Below are positions 12,868 through 29,091 of a stretch of DNA of 64,000 nucleotides, piece after piece. The stretch is from Mansonella perstans (Eukaryota > Nematoda > Chromadorea > Rhabditida > Onchocercidae), in the NCBI GenBank assembly GCA_037074765.1, contig JBAMDO010000577.1:248001-312000 (forward strand). The letters run 5' to 3'. Both the position numbers and the translations under genes were made by a program. Positions within the stretch are counted from its first letter, which is position 1, and each line of letters starts with the position of its first letter. Under the pieces are notes generated by a model, which had not been told where the DNA came from, searched no databases, and saw nothing but the letters and a program-made list of their open reading frames with translations.

Positions 12868-15364
12868 TTCTTTCCTCCAATCATATATGAGATTAAAAGC
12901 AATCAAGGTAGTTAATGGGTTAATTTCAATTAATTTGGCTATTTGTCTAATATATTTTGCTACTACTGTAGATTGATTGTAAAGGTATCATTGGAATGAT
13001 GAAAGCGCAATTTAGCTTATAACAATGTACAGAATGGAAAGCATAGTTAGGAAAACTAACTATCGAACCCTTCAATTTTCTATTTTTTAATCTTTCAAAA
13101 CTATGCAAATTTCTTTCTCTTACCATTCATTATATCTCTTTTAAAAAAGTTGTTTGTTTTAAATTGTATTTCTTCATTTGATCGAAATATATTAAAAAAG
13201 ATATACTGTATTAGCTCAATGAATAACCTTTAACCTTTAACCTGTAATATTGTTAAAAATATGAACGTTAGAGATATTAGCAAAGAAAGAGAAATGCATG
13301 TTAGTGACATTGATAATACTACTGTTGACCTTTAAATTGTAATACTTATTAAGTGAATAGAAGGAAAGATGGATAGATCACCGTATACTGCATGAGTAAA
13401 TGAGCGGTAAGGTAAGACGAGAACGTGTGAATGTAAAAGGAAGAAGGATTGAAATAAGTTTGCTATTAAAGGGAGGAATGAAAATGTCAATGAGATGAAG
13501 AATGAAAGAGGCACGCGGGAAGGGAAACAGCTGTGATGTCCATTCAAACAAATCATCAAGTGGACAACGGATCGTTTACAGGACCCTTCATAAGTCCAAC
13601 CTGTCATCCTTCCCCCTCTCTAATAATATACAATGGCAAATAGGCTACGAAAAAGGGAAGGAGGTGTTCTGTTTGGCGGGAACCTCAATGGACTCCAATC
13701 CGAATGGTGAATGAAAAAAGGCGATCCTTTTGCCGGTTTCTCGCTACCTAACTACCTACCTCTCTTTCCTAGACTCTCTTCTTTTCCTTTTTACTATTGT
13801 TCAACCCGCCTTAAATTATAATTCTCCTTTCCCTCTCAACTTCATTTTAAAATTCAAAAATATCAATTCAAGTAATTATAATGATAACCGGTTATTATCA
13901 TTTCGTTACATTAAACAGAAAGAATAGAATGAATTGTTAAAAGGAGAAAAGATAAGCCAATCACAATGGACAGTGCTCGCTCAATTGACCAATGCCAACA
14001 TACATTATTCTCATTTGCTTTTCAAATTTTACGGAAAACACGTATTACTTACTTGAGATTTGCAAATATTAAAATTAACAATTATTTAATTTTATTAATA
14101 AATATATCATCATACAGTTATGTGTAGTTGTCTCTTACTAATAATATTTCATTTAATTAATTTTTTTAATAAATTATTCTTCTGAACTCTTACCAACAAA
14201 AAGTGACCATGTTAATTATAGAGTAATAGTAATTATAGTAGTAAGAGATGCTTTTTTTTTTTTTTTTTAAATTCGAAATTTCTTAAAATGATATAATCGT
14301 AAGTAATACTCCAAATACAAACCGTGCATTCTATTATCCTAATATCAGATTTCATAGATTGAATATTAATAAAACAATAGTGAATGTAGTATACAAGAAG
14401 AACAAAGAAAGATCGAAAAATTTTTCAGACAATTAATAATTAAATGCAATTCGTAAAGCAATTCAATCAATGAAGAAAGCATATGTGGTAAACTAAATAT
14501 AACAATAAATATTGTGAGAAATGGTCCTACATTAAATTACAATTTTCGTGCTTACTCTCTCTTTTCATTTCCTTTCTTATTCTTCTTCTTTTCATTCTTC
14601 TCTTTCTTCCCATCCAACAAATAAATACTCGAAATTATCTAATTCGAGACTCTTTTAAAAATATCAGGAATAGATTCATTCAATTTCTAAATTTAGTCAT
14701 TATGAATAAGAAAATTTCAATTTTCAACAAAGAATTATTTCTCTCAAAGACCTTGAAGTTATTGAAATGATTGCCTTATCACCATTCATCTCATATATAT
14801 GAGAATCATTGTATAAATAACAAAAATGTTACTAATTAGTGTTATCCAATGAGTTTTTTTTTGTTACAATTATTTCATGCAGTTTCATATTAATTAGTAA
14901 TAGCAGAGTAAATAAAAGTTACTACTAATAACTATAGCAAATTAGTTAAGCGTAAAAATTTCAAAAAGTCTATTCATTGAATTTTTTTCTAGAGTTTCAT
15001 ATTAATTATGTTCATGCAGTTTCATATTAATTAGTAATTGCAAATAAATGTTACTTCTACAACTGTAATTGCATATGCAACAAATTAGCTAAGCGTAAAA
15101 TCTCAAAAGCCTATCTATTCATTGTTACTAGCTATCTATCTACTGGAATGCTAGTTGCTGTGACATGCTGCCTATCATCCGCTCTTGCTATCATTTCCGT
15201 TTATTTCATTTCCTCTTCCCACTTGCAAAATTAAGTTTTTTCTTTTTTTTGCAATGAGGAAATATTATAAGGGACTGAAGAGAATGAGACAATAATATTT
15301 AATATTGATGAGCAGTCATTAAAATGATAAACTGTTATGAGCATTTTTGCATACTTAAACTCGT

Positions 15365-15740
15365 AACTAAGAGGTATTTGATGACAACGACATTCCGTAA
15401 TAACAGGTATGCTACATTTAATGACAGCAACATTTCATATGCTGCATTTGATTACAGCGGTATGTTAACAGATACCTATATTTGATGACAGCGACATTGC
15501 GTACGCTACATTTAATGATAACGACATTGCGTACGTTACATTTGATAACACCGACATTGCGTACACTACATTTGATAAAAGCAGTATGCTAACAGATACC
15601 TACATTTGATGACAGCGACATTGCGTACGCTACATTTAATGATAATGACATTGCGTACGTTACATTTGATAACACCGACATTGCGTACACTACATTTGAT
15701 AACAGCAGTATGCTAACAGATACGCTACATTTGATGACAG
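15365..15740. repeat. 30-bp minisatellite with 124-bp higher-order unit
   Basis: Monomers of about 30 bases (TTTGATGACAGCGACATTGC then GTACGCTACA) are arranged in blocks of three plus one longer variant monomer. The blocks 15481-15604 and 15605-15730 are near identical, so the array shows higher-order structure. Less regular copies occupy 15370-15480. Confidence 0.9.
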
Positions 15741-15954
15741 CAACAATTTTGGAAGGAAAAACACAACGGCCGAAATATTTTTAAACTGTGAAAAGAAATG
15801 TAATTTGAAATTCGAAAAAATAAGAGAAATTAAATAAACTAAAATGATCCAAAATATTACAAAAAATCAGGGTAACTTTTAATTAATTGATGAAATGATT
15901 ATAATTCTAATCTTCTGGTTCGTTGCTAAAATCTGAAAATAAATTTTCCTAAGG

Positions 15955-16290
15955 ACAAACTATTTTAGTACTCAGAACAAACTATTCTAGTACTCAAAAC
16001 AAACTATTCTAGTACTCAAAACAAACCATTCTAGTACTCAGAACAAATTATTCTAGTACTTAGAACAGATAAACTATTCTAGTACTCAGAACAAACTATT
16101 CTAGTACTTAGAACAGATAAACTATTCTAGTACTCAGAACAGCCAAACTATTCTAGTACTCAGAACAAACTATTCTAGTACTCAGAACAGCCAAACTATT
16201 CTAGTACTCAGAACAGCCAAACTATTCTAGTACTCAGAACAAACTATCGTAGTATTCAGAACAGACAAACTATTCTGGTACTCGGAATCT
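15955..16290. repeat. 22-26-bp minisatellite (TTCTAGTACTCAGAA core)
   Basis: About a dozen copies of CTATTCTAGTACTCAGAACA separated by AA, GCCAA or GATAA linkers. The core is an imperfect palindrome around GTAC. Copies differ at single positions, and the last ones (from 16245) degenerate. Confidence 0.92.
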
Positions 16291-18354
16291 TCTTCCAAAA
16301 GAAAAAGAAAACAATATCATCTCACCCTCAATTTCACTGGAAATATAAATTAAATGTAGGAAAAGATGAAATTGGGTAGCTTTTTATCTATCTCCTTCCC
16401 ACTGATAATACAATGATCGGAATTGAATATCAAATCGCTTTCCTGTTTAATTTTAACCTTTACTATCTTACAAAAATAAATTAATAAAAACGGAAATAAA
16501 AAATGAAAAAAAAAAGCTTTGAAGAGATTGCTGCTTGATAACAACAGTGATAGTAATGATAATAATGAACTGCACATTTTTGAAAATGAAAAGTGCAGGT
16601 TAAGCCTATCATTGCTTTCTTTAATTGGAATAGCTATTCTTTTTAAATTAGCATATTAGTTCTTTTTCAATTCATTTGAAATGCTTTACAGTATTATTAA
16701 TAATAATATATCATTTCACACAATATTCATAACATTGCTAGCAAAATTTTGCACTAAATAATAGCTTTTCTATTGGGAACCAATTATTGCTATCTTTACA
16801 TCTCTCATTCATTCCTTCACCAAAGTATTTCATTAGGAACCTTTCACAAATGTCAAGGTGAATTCCGAAGATAGAAGAAAAATATAGCAATTAAAAAAAT
16901 CGGAAAAATATAGCAATTAAGAAAAATTCTAAATAATATCCCTAGCAAGAGACATTACAAAGTAACAATTTAATTGATTAGAGAAAACGAGGCACATCAA
17001 TGTCATCATCGATAGAGCACCTGCGTCTCGCTTTTATCATAAAATAATGAGCCAGGAACCAAAGAGACAATTGTTCAACAAAAAAAATCCTTTGGATGTT
17101 ATGCCTTCCTCCAAAAACTACTGGACATTCGGATGACAAAAAAGGGCCAAATAACAAGCAGAGAGATTTAAACGAGAAGCTTCAGTTGTGACAAGAAAAT
17201 AAATTTTAGATAGTGGTAATACCAAGGGATTAAAAATGCACCGATAGATAAAACTGAGTGAAGATGATTTTGTAGAAGTTAACTCGCTTGCAACTGACAA
17301 AATTAAGTCTCTTTTAGGATGCACGCACATCAGATAGCAAATTGAATTAGCTTATTGAGGTGAGTGTTGCATAGGTGCTTTAGTAAAATAAGGACATAAA
17401 GAATGGAAAAGTTATCAGATAAGCAGCAAAAGGATGTTGAAAAAGAAGCAAGACAGGAGAATAACAATCATAAAGGAACTAATTTTTGCAAATTTCTTTA
17501 AAGACAGAGAAAATGGCAATCTCTCAATCTCTATTTCCGATTTTGAATCAATTTCAAGTACATGACAACGAAAACGAATAACTTCGACAGATTCTACAAC
17601 ATGAAGGCAAATACTACATAACAGCTTTTGTTAATCTAATGCTTAATGCTGGTATATGGTCTATCTTCATCACTAACAAAATTTCATGTATTTTCTATCG
17701 CTACGGAATGGCTAAGCAACAACGGGGTCAGAGGTCAGATCATATCAGATACATTATCTATCTGAACAATTAACCGATTGTTCACAATCATATTTGATTG
17801 AATTTTATTAATGTTTCAGAAAAGTCTCTTCTTAGACAAATGTGTTCTCACCTTAGGACACTTCAAAAACAATTTTTGTAGTGAGCCTAGTTTGAATCTA
17901 TTTGTTAGGGTCAATATTTCCATCTAAATGAAAATATTTCACTATTGAAGGAGCTCGAATAATGTAATAGAAATTTGAATATAAGAAATCAGAGCAAGAA
18001 GACAGCTGTTCGGCGGTTAGATGATCCTTTCACTCTTCATCAGATCGTAATCTTATTTTACCCATCTATTCTCAGTTCACCAAGGGGGGTACAGGGTCCT
18101 TGTATTCAACGATGACGCCTATAACCACTGTAAAATAGACTATCTAGGCAACATGACAAATTAATGTCCTACTTCTGATGAAGATTAAGTATTGCGCAGT
18201 TCCAGATTTCCTTTATTTAATTCAAGCTTATTACACTAAATACTTAACCCATCACTCAAAGTACTGCGAAAACCGATAAAAAATTTGTCAGATTTCCTGG
18301 TAACAAATTTGAAAGTTATAATTTAGAAAGAACAATTATGGAATTGATATCCAT

Positions 18355-18470
18355 TATTATCATTCTCATGTCCATTGATGTCCACTACTACCATTCTCAT
18401 GTCCATTGATGTCCACTACTATCATTCTCATGTCCATTGATGTCCACTGCTATCATTCTCATTTCCACAG
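18355..18470. repeat. 31-bp tandem repeat, about 3.5 copies
   Basis: Unit CATGTCCATTGATGTCCACT plus ACTATCATTCT, repeated head to tail. TCCATTGATGTCCAC contains an internal TCCA duplication. Confidence 0.9.
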
Positions 18471-19669
18471 TATTTATTACCTTATCTTTTGACATAAACC
18501 ACAGCGTTATCTATCCCCAAATCTTTATACTCCTGCTCTTTTCTTTTGCTGAATGTTATTTTACTTCAAACAAAACAAACATACAAATGAGTTAAGCATG
18601 CAAATCAGAAAACAAATTTTTCCATAATAACCAATCAAAACTAACATTAAATGACAATAAATGCTACGACAATATTTTACAAGTGACGTAGTTGGAATGT
18701 TTGTCAATGAAATAAAAGTCGGCAAACCCAAATGCAAAAAATATGTGCTAGTATTAGAACAAAGAAGAAACAAAATATGCAAGAAACATTTTTAAAAAGT
18801 TAAAATGGCAAATAAGTTGCAAAATTTCGATTTGAAGATACAGAGAAATGGCAAACTATCACAAAATAAGAGAGAATGAGCGAAAGCTTCTGAAATCTAT
18901 TATCTTATTTCAGTTCAGTTTTTGAACTGAATCTAATCTAAAGATCATGACAAGAACCATCCACATAACTTTGCCTCATCCAACTATCATTCATGTGAAA
19001 CCGATGCATGTTCTTTCACTGTTTTCTAAGCGCTTTTCCAACTTATAGTTATTCCCTTTCCTTTTCACACTTAGCAAATAGTCAAATATTCTTCCTTCAG
19101 CAAGCTATTATTACGATAATTCTGCAACAACCAATTAAAACCAATGATTTGAACAATGACTGAATGAATCTGTCACAACTAAACACTATCTCATGTTCGG
19201 AACGCATTGTTTAGATAGTATATATGATGATATATATAATGATATATATGATGATCTAAAAAGCTATTACAATGACTGATTTGTTAATTCTCTTTGTACT
19301 AATTTTTCAAATTAAAAAAATATCATTATTTATAATGTCAACAGTTAGGATCATTGAATTATTTTGAATACTATTACCATTTCTCAAACTTTAATGCTAC
19401 AAATTATTCGTAACCACTTCCATACAGTTCAACCCATACTTGACCCAAACTACTCCCATATAGCTCAATCCCTTCATTGACCTAGCTTATCAAGCGTAAC
19501 TGTAGAAATAAATGATAGCAATTTGTCATCTGTCTAGTTCGCAATCCTTCTTTCTCTAGCAGTACATTGTTTCGTGACATCTCGTCATTGTACCCTCCTC
19601 TTTCCTACACTCTTATTCACAATTGCAAGCTATTGGCAGACGCAATGATAGTAGGCGTCAGTTAGATTG

Positions 19670-20035
19670 GAAAAATTAAGTTGGAATGAGTTAGAGTAAG
19701 TCCGAATTAGTTTTGACCGTTACTAATAACTTACCTGGATGGGCCGGACTGAACTATACTTTAGGAGAGATTAACTTGGAAAAAGTTAGAATAAGTCCGA
19801 GTAAGTTTTGACTGTTACTAGGGACTTACCTGGATGGGGCGGATTTAGCTGCACTTAGGAAAGATTAAGTTGGAACGGGTTGGAATAAGTCCGAGTAAGT
19901 TTTGACTGTTACTAGCAACTTACCTGGATGGGCCGAATTTAGCTGCACTTTAGGAAAGATTAAGTTGGAACGAGTTAGAACAAGTCCGAGTAAGTTTTGA
20001 CTGTTACTAATAACTTACCTGGGCTGGCAGTTTAT
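19670..20035. repeat. 95-bp tandem repeat, four copies
   Basis: TTGGAA... blocks start at 19681, 19776, 19870 and 19965 (spacing 95, 94, 95). Each includes AATAAGTCCGAGTAAGTTTT, TTACCTGGATGGGCCG and CTTTAGGA segments. The unit is more GC-rich than its surroundings. Confidence 0.9.
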
Positions 20036-21047
20036 TTTACTTTATATGGAACAAGGTCGATAGTAGCCCTCGGTAGGAAAAACAATTTATTGGCACATTG
20101 AAGATTTTAATTTCTGATATTAGTTTAAATTTAAATTTAAGTTAAAAAATATCGAAAAGCAGCCTAACATTATGGTATTTGTTCATAATTTACATTCTCA
20201 TTACAGTAAACAAATGTGTCTATGGAAATGTAGTATAAGTGAAAGCATATATGAAAAGTTAGCAGTTAGACTTAGTTAGACTTGGCGCATATCTTTTTGT
20301 CAAGACCAAACAAAAAGCATAAGTGTGAAGAGGATAAACTTTGGACGTAATTATTTTGCTAATACAATAAGGTTTGCATATAGAGCTTCAGAAATAATTA
20401 TGCTAGTACAATAAAGTTTGCATGTAAAGCTTTAGGAGTAATTAGTAGGATAGTATTTTGTTCTTAACAAACATTTTTTTAAATCAATTTTCTTCCTATT
20501 TCCTCACAAGCTCTAATAACATTTTCCGATTGTAATGAACTTCAAGATATTTCATTTCGCAGGTTGCAGGATTTCAGGATTCCACGTTCTAGGATTCCAG
20601 GTTCCAGACATTACTTTCTCTCCGGTAGTATTAGTAATGGTTGACTTACATCCTCTTTATCAAGCTACTTTTTATTCCGCGAACACTTTTGTAGTAAAAA
20701 ATTTCAATAGGTAAAGTGGCTTGGAGAAAAATAAACAACTTGTCATACTTAACTTTTACCTAACTCTTTTCATTAGTATATTATATTACCTTTTTTCTTG
20801 GAATTTCATTTTTTTGATGTTCCAATAAAAGGGAAGAGAAGAATGTACGGACAGGGATCATTTAGACCTGAATATATAGTACCATTCAGATATGGATTGT
20901 AATATGCGTGCTGCAGGATCAAATGTCCACAGAATTCTTCAGCAGAAATGTTGTTGTTCTGTTTGATGGATCAGATTACTAGTGTTATTGCTGATACACT
21001 TATTCGAGCCGAGAAGATTTTTTGTCGTTCAATTATGAATTTTTATT

Positions 21048-21072
21048 TAATTAATTCAGAATGAAATGGTAG
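21048..21072 (+). promoter_or_regulatory. Spliced-leader acceptor and overlapping 3-codon uORF of tsg
   Basis: TTTAATTAATTCAG ends at 21059, six bases before the tsg start codon (21066), as expected for a trans-splice acceptor. The first ATG in such an mRNA would be at 21061; it reads ATGAAATGGTAG (three codons, stop 21070-21072) and overlaps the real ATG in another frame. The real ATG has A at -3 and G at +4. Confidence 0.55.
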
Positions 21073-22764
21073 CAAATATCGTGGGATGGGTACTGATGCT
21101 GGTATTATGTACAATTATACAGAACTGTTTACAATCACCATTGGATTGTAACGAAACAGAATGTGGTCCTCGAGTGAGTAAATGTATGCTATTGAAAGCT
21201 TGTAGTTGTTCCATCAATCGTGACAGTATTTTGCATAACAATTGCTCTTGCTGCAATGAATGTATACAGTGCCTTGATAAGCAGTACATGCAATGCTGTG
21301 CCTGTGTTGGTATGTTATTTCTCTTTTATCATTTGTCAAATGATATCTGCCAATGAATGCTATATAAATGCTCACTTTTTGTCCTGATAAGCTGTTTGTC
21401 CTGTTAAGCAATGTCCTGATAAGCTATTAATGCTGTTATACCAAAATTCAAAACTTGATTCAATTGAAATTCTAGATCGATAAATAAAAAAAAGTTTTGT
21501 TTTGTACTACAAATGTAATATGTTGGAGATTGCGCACACATTGCACATTTAGCACTTCACACTGCTAAAAAAAACATTGTTCAAGATGGTATTGTGGTTA
21601 AGATACTAAGATGATTGTCTGAGTGAATTATGTTCGATTCCTCAAAGTATGGGCAATGATTTGATTCCAACGCTTGAACTGATCATAATATCACTGATGT
21701 GACAAGTATTATATGAGTCCAGCCTTCTACTTAATTTCAATGTTCAATGCGTTATTTCACGTTTGTTACACAAAATAATTCACCGATAGAGTTTGGTATT
21801 TACTCAGTTGAAATTCAGGTTTGACTATTATTTATTATAGGATTATGTAATCCACACAAAGAGGAATCTCATTTGAATAGTTACGTTGATCGATTCGATC
21901 AGGATGATGAAGATGTCATTGTTTTCGACAAAGTTGCACTGTACGTTTTTTTTTTTTTTTTCAAAATGCATTTTGAAATTTATTTACTATAAATGAAATA
22001 GCTTATCGGTTTACGTGTATCTATGATTGATTGCATGTTAATCATTTATAAATAAATTTGAAATATGGAAATTTGCACTTTGCACACAAATTAATTTATA
22101 GTTATATGCCCTGATTTTATATTACTGTACTTTGCATGTTAGCTCTAATTATTAATCTTGACTGATCAAATAATACACTTAATGCATGAATAATGTCTCA
22201 GTTGGAAATTAATTTGCTTTAGAGTGAATAAAATTGGCACAACATACACATTTCCAGCCTTGCGCGAATACTCTTTTGATCGCAGAGGTATATTCTTGCA
22301 CTGTTGTAGTTACATGTTGTGACACTATTTTTCTTCTATATTTATTTAGAAACAGTTGAACTTTTCAATCATCAAAACTTAACAGCGAAGAAAAAATTAT
22401 TAGGAATTTACAGGTCAAAATATGTTGGCGAGGACTCACCGCGAGGTAAATTGCACAGTAGTTTATCTTGACAAGTGCATGTCACATAAACAATGTAATC
22501 GGCAGTGTTTGGTAAGTGTTTTTTGGACTTTTTTTATGTTAATCTTTTTTTCCTAATAAAGTAGCTCTAGTTCATTTGTACAAACATATAAACTAGATAA
22601 TGACATTATAGATTCTTGGCGCATCGATGCTTCGGTGGTTTCATACGGGTTGTTGTGAATGCATCGGACACACATGTCTTCCATACGGCTCAACAACGGC
22701 AAGATGTAAATATTGCACTGAATTTGATAATTCGCTTGTGTTTTCGCGACAGACTGAGTTTTAA
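21066..22764 (+). CDS. tsg: Twisted gastrulation (Tsg) family secreted BMP modulator
   Basis: Exons 21066-21309, 21841-21940, 22223-22287, 22414-22511, 22612-22764; 219 residues (human TWSG1 has 223), all phases match. A signal peptide (about 1-25, WVLMLVLCTI core) is followed by the N-terminal Cys-rich domain with CNETECG, VSKCMLLKACSC, NCSCCNECIQCL and QCCACVGLCNP, the Tsg/CCN-like cysteine pattern. An acidic linker (FDQDDEDVIVFD) leads to the C-terminal domain with NCTVVYLDKCMSHKQCNRQC, RWFHTGCCECIG and CLPYGS, close to vertebrate RWFHNACCECIG. Tsg binds BMP ligands extracellularly and, with chordin, adjusts their availability. The second and third exon junctions are supported by phase and by the block order. 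Candidate poly(A) signal AATAAA at 23119. Start chosen as the first ATG giving the signal peptide. Confidence 0.93.
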
Positions 22765-24280
22765 CTTTCCGACAACACAGCGTTATCTGTAATGCATAGC
22801 TTTTGCTTTCAAAAGTAGAGGCGGTGGATCGTCCACCCTTCAAGCTACAAAATATCGTTTAAATTTTATAGATTGCATAGTTTCCGTATGACGCAATTCA
22901 GGTGAGGGCAGTTGTTGTTGAAATATGCCTTTAATTTTATAAATGTTCCCGAAGTGAATAATGACATGACTGGGAAATGACATTAAACGAGCTAGTAATA
23001 TGAAATTTCCAAGTGAATGTTCAGTATATTTGTTAATGATCTGTGATAAATATAATCTGAAATTTGTTGTTCGGTGTTGTGTTCTTTAATGTTTTTTTTT
23101 TTTTAAATGTTGTTGTGTAATAAATTTTCAAAGTGCAATGATAAATTGAATATGTAAAAAAAGAGGCACCATTGAATTCGCTGAATTTGCTGAATGAATT
23201 GAATCCAGTAATAATGCTAAGATGATACGTACTTGGCGATTCGGCTAGGCATATGTTTAAGAATGATATTCGATAATAGAATGGATTGAAATTGAAAAAT
23301 TGATTTCATGCAAATTTCACTACTTGCTAGTCAAACATTAATCATATTTCTTAAAGTAGAAACGGAAAACTGAGTAGTGGTTGAGTTACAGTTGCAGGTG
23401 GAAGCCTGAGAACTGATATCGAATCAGATCAGCTTGTTATCCCTACTACAGTTGTAACTTTGTAATCTCAAACCGATGATTACTGTGTTGTCTTTAATAT
23501 CACAAATAATTAAAGGAATAGGTGGGACATCAAGTTTTAACTTTGCTTGGTAACCTGAAAACTTTGTGAATGCTTCTATTTTCATAGCATTCAGAAAATT
23601 TCTAGTGCCTATGCTTCTCTAATATCCATCTGAACTAGCCATAACTTTTTTTTTTCAGTGAAAGCTCGATAGAATGAATCGATTTTAGTGCAAAGCTCAT
23701 AAACATAGACGTAATCAGTCTGAGTTTTAAGAGTAAGGGAGAGAAAAAGAGTTTAGCTAGTAAACTTGGATCATTTTAAAATCATTTGAATTTAGCTTTA
23801 AAACTTCAGTTTTCATTTTGTGTTGTACATTCCTAACACAGTCCACCTGTCAAACCATGCTGTTAAATTTTCTATTTGTGGTGAATAGAAAGAGGAAATG
23901 AGAAATAGAGTAATGAGTTGATGATACAAGAAAAGATTAGAGAAAATATTGTTTAACTTGTTAGTTAGTAAGTTTGAGTGATACCAATGAAGTTGACCTT
24001 TTGTTCTTGAGAATCAATACAGTTCATAGAACATTTGAAAAATTGCTTTAATTATCTTTAAATAGATCTTTAATTAGAGAAACGAAAGGTTAGATGGTAT
24101 TATCAAGTGAAGAAGAATTGTTAGTGGAAAGAAATTTCGTCTGGTAGTTATATTGTTGAAGTACATACTTATGGTTATGTATAATCTTTGCTCTGACTCT
24201 CGTAACATAGTTTATTTATACATAAAATAAACATCAATGATGTTTGACCTGACTATTCATCTGTCTTTTTGCTTCCAAAT
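22765..24280. other. Intergenic, tsg 3' region
   Basis: Presumed tsg 3' UTR, then AT-rich sequence. No further exon or repeat array seen. Confidence 0.55.
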
Positions 24281-24333
24281 ATTTGATAAATTATACGACA
24301 AAGTTGATTATAGTCGATCAGATCACTAATTCG

Positions 24334-28186
<3,853 letters not shown>

Positions 28187-29070
28187 ATTTCTGTGAACTT
28201 AAATACAACAGTAATTGAACCCTTAGTAGTTGTTTTCCATTTTGCTGATATATTTATTAGTGCATAGATTTCCACTTTAATATATTTTATGTTAGTCACT
28301 TCATTGCTTTGCTATAGATATAGAATATTGTTGAAACCAAATGAGAAAAATCTTCGTTATTGGAATTCGATGAGATGAAATATCATCTCATCTGTGATTT
28401 GTGTTTCATGAAGTCTCGTTAATTTGATATCATTTTTTTTTGTGGGCATACACTGAACTTAAGGCATTTATAATGAGCTGTAAGCTTTCTAAATCTTAGC
28501 TTTCCAAATATATTTATCTCTTTATCATGTAGAAATATAATCTGTAATTCATAAATAATTATAGAATTATATTTAACGAGCAAATAAATGAATCAATCAA
28601 AAGTTATCACAAATTCTTCGTGCATACTGAATGACTCTATCGTGCTTTTTACAAGCTATCTAGGAAACGATGAATTATTTGTGATATAACTTATAAAAAA
28701 AAGAATTCACACATAGAAATATAACTTATAAAAAAGAAGAATAATGTGTATTAGTGCATAAAGGAGGCGGAAAGATTCATGTAAAGGGTTCTACCTTAGA
28801 AAGACAGATACATTTCAAGAGTTACATCCAAGGATTATTGATTTCTGCGGAAATTTTCAGTCTAGAGATACTGGTTAAGGATTGGATTGAGTAGCATATG
28901 TTATGTTGAGGAGGTCATTTAAAGGGGATTTTTTGATGCGATTATCTGTATACATGCAAACATCTCTTATCTGTAATTAAAAAGAGACTGGTAATTCAGC
29001 AAAAGTTGTGTTTTTTTTATCAGTAAGATGAGAATAATTTACATATATTTAGTGAATTAAATGCTGGAGA
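28187..29070. other. Intergenic, gpi to Ubc7 gene
   Basis: AT-rich, with a near-duplicate ATAACTTATAAAAAA at about 28685 and 28722. No gene seen. The short same-strand gap leaves open an operon-like arrangement, which is inference. Confidence 0.5.
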
Positions 29071-29091
29071 ATTGTTTCAGATCGATAAGAG
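29062..29091 (+). promoter_or_regulatory. Spliced-leader acceptor of the Ubc7/UBE2G2 gene
   Basis: GGAGAATTGTTTCAG ends at 29080, eleven bases before the start codon at 29092. It is a textbook nematode acceptor with no plausible upstream coding exon, so trans-splicing is likely. Confidence 0.6.

Larger units (their letters stand above)
11740..21050. other. Divergent intergenic region with minisatellites
   Basis: About 9.3 kb between the divergent pop-1 and tsg genes. No exon with conserved protein content or paired splice sites was found on either strand. It holds five tandem arrays listed separately and a few AT-rich runs. Open frames here, such as 13332-13607 and 17118-17330 on the minus strand, have no recognisable content. 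Confidence 0.55.

Noticed and set aside
15955..16290. CRISPR-like regular array
   Set aside because: Linkers are 2-5 bases and not unique spacers, and the genome is eukaryotic. It is a minisatellite.
21590..21660. tRNA-like sequence with GTGGTTAAGA and GTTCGATTCC boxes
   Set aside because: The T-stem does not pair and no acceptor stem can be drawn, so it is at most a chance or decayed match.
22320..22460. Longer fourth tsg exon beginning near 22351
   Set aside because: That frame cannot reach the conserved NCTVVYLDKC block without a shift, whereas the acceptor at 22413 joins in phase.
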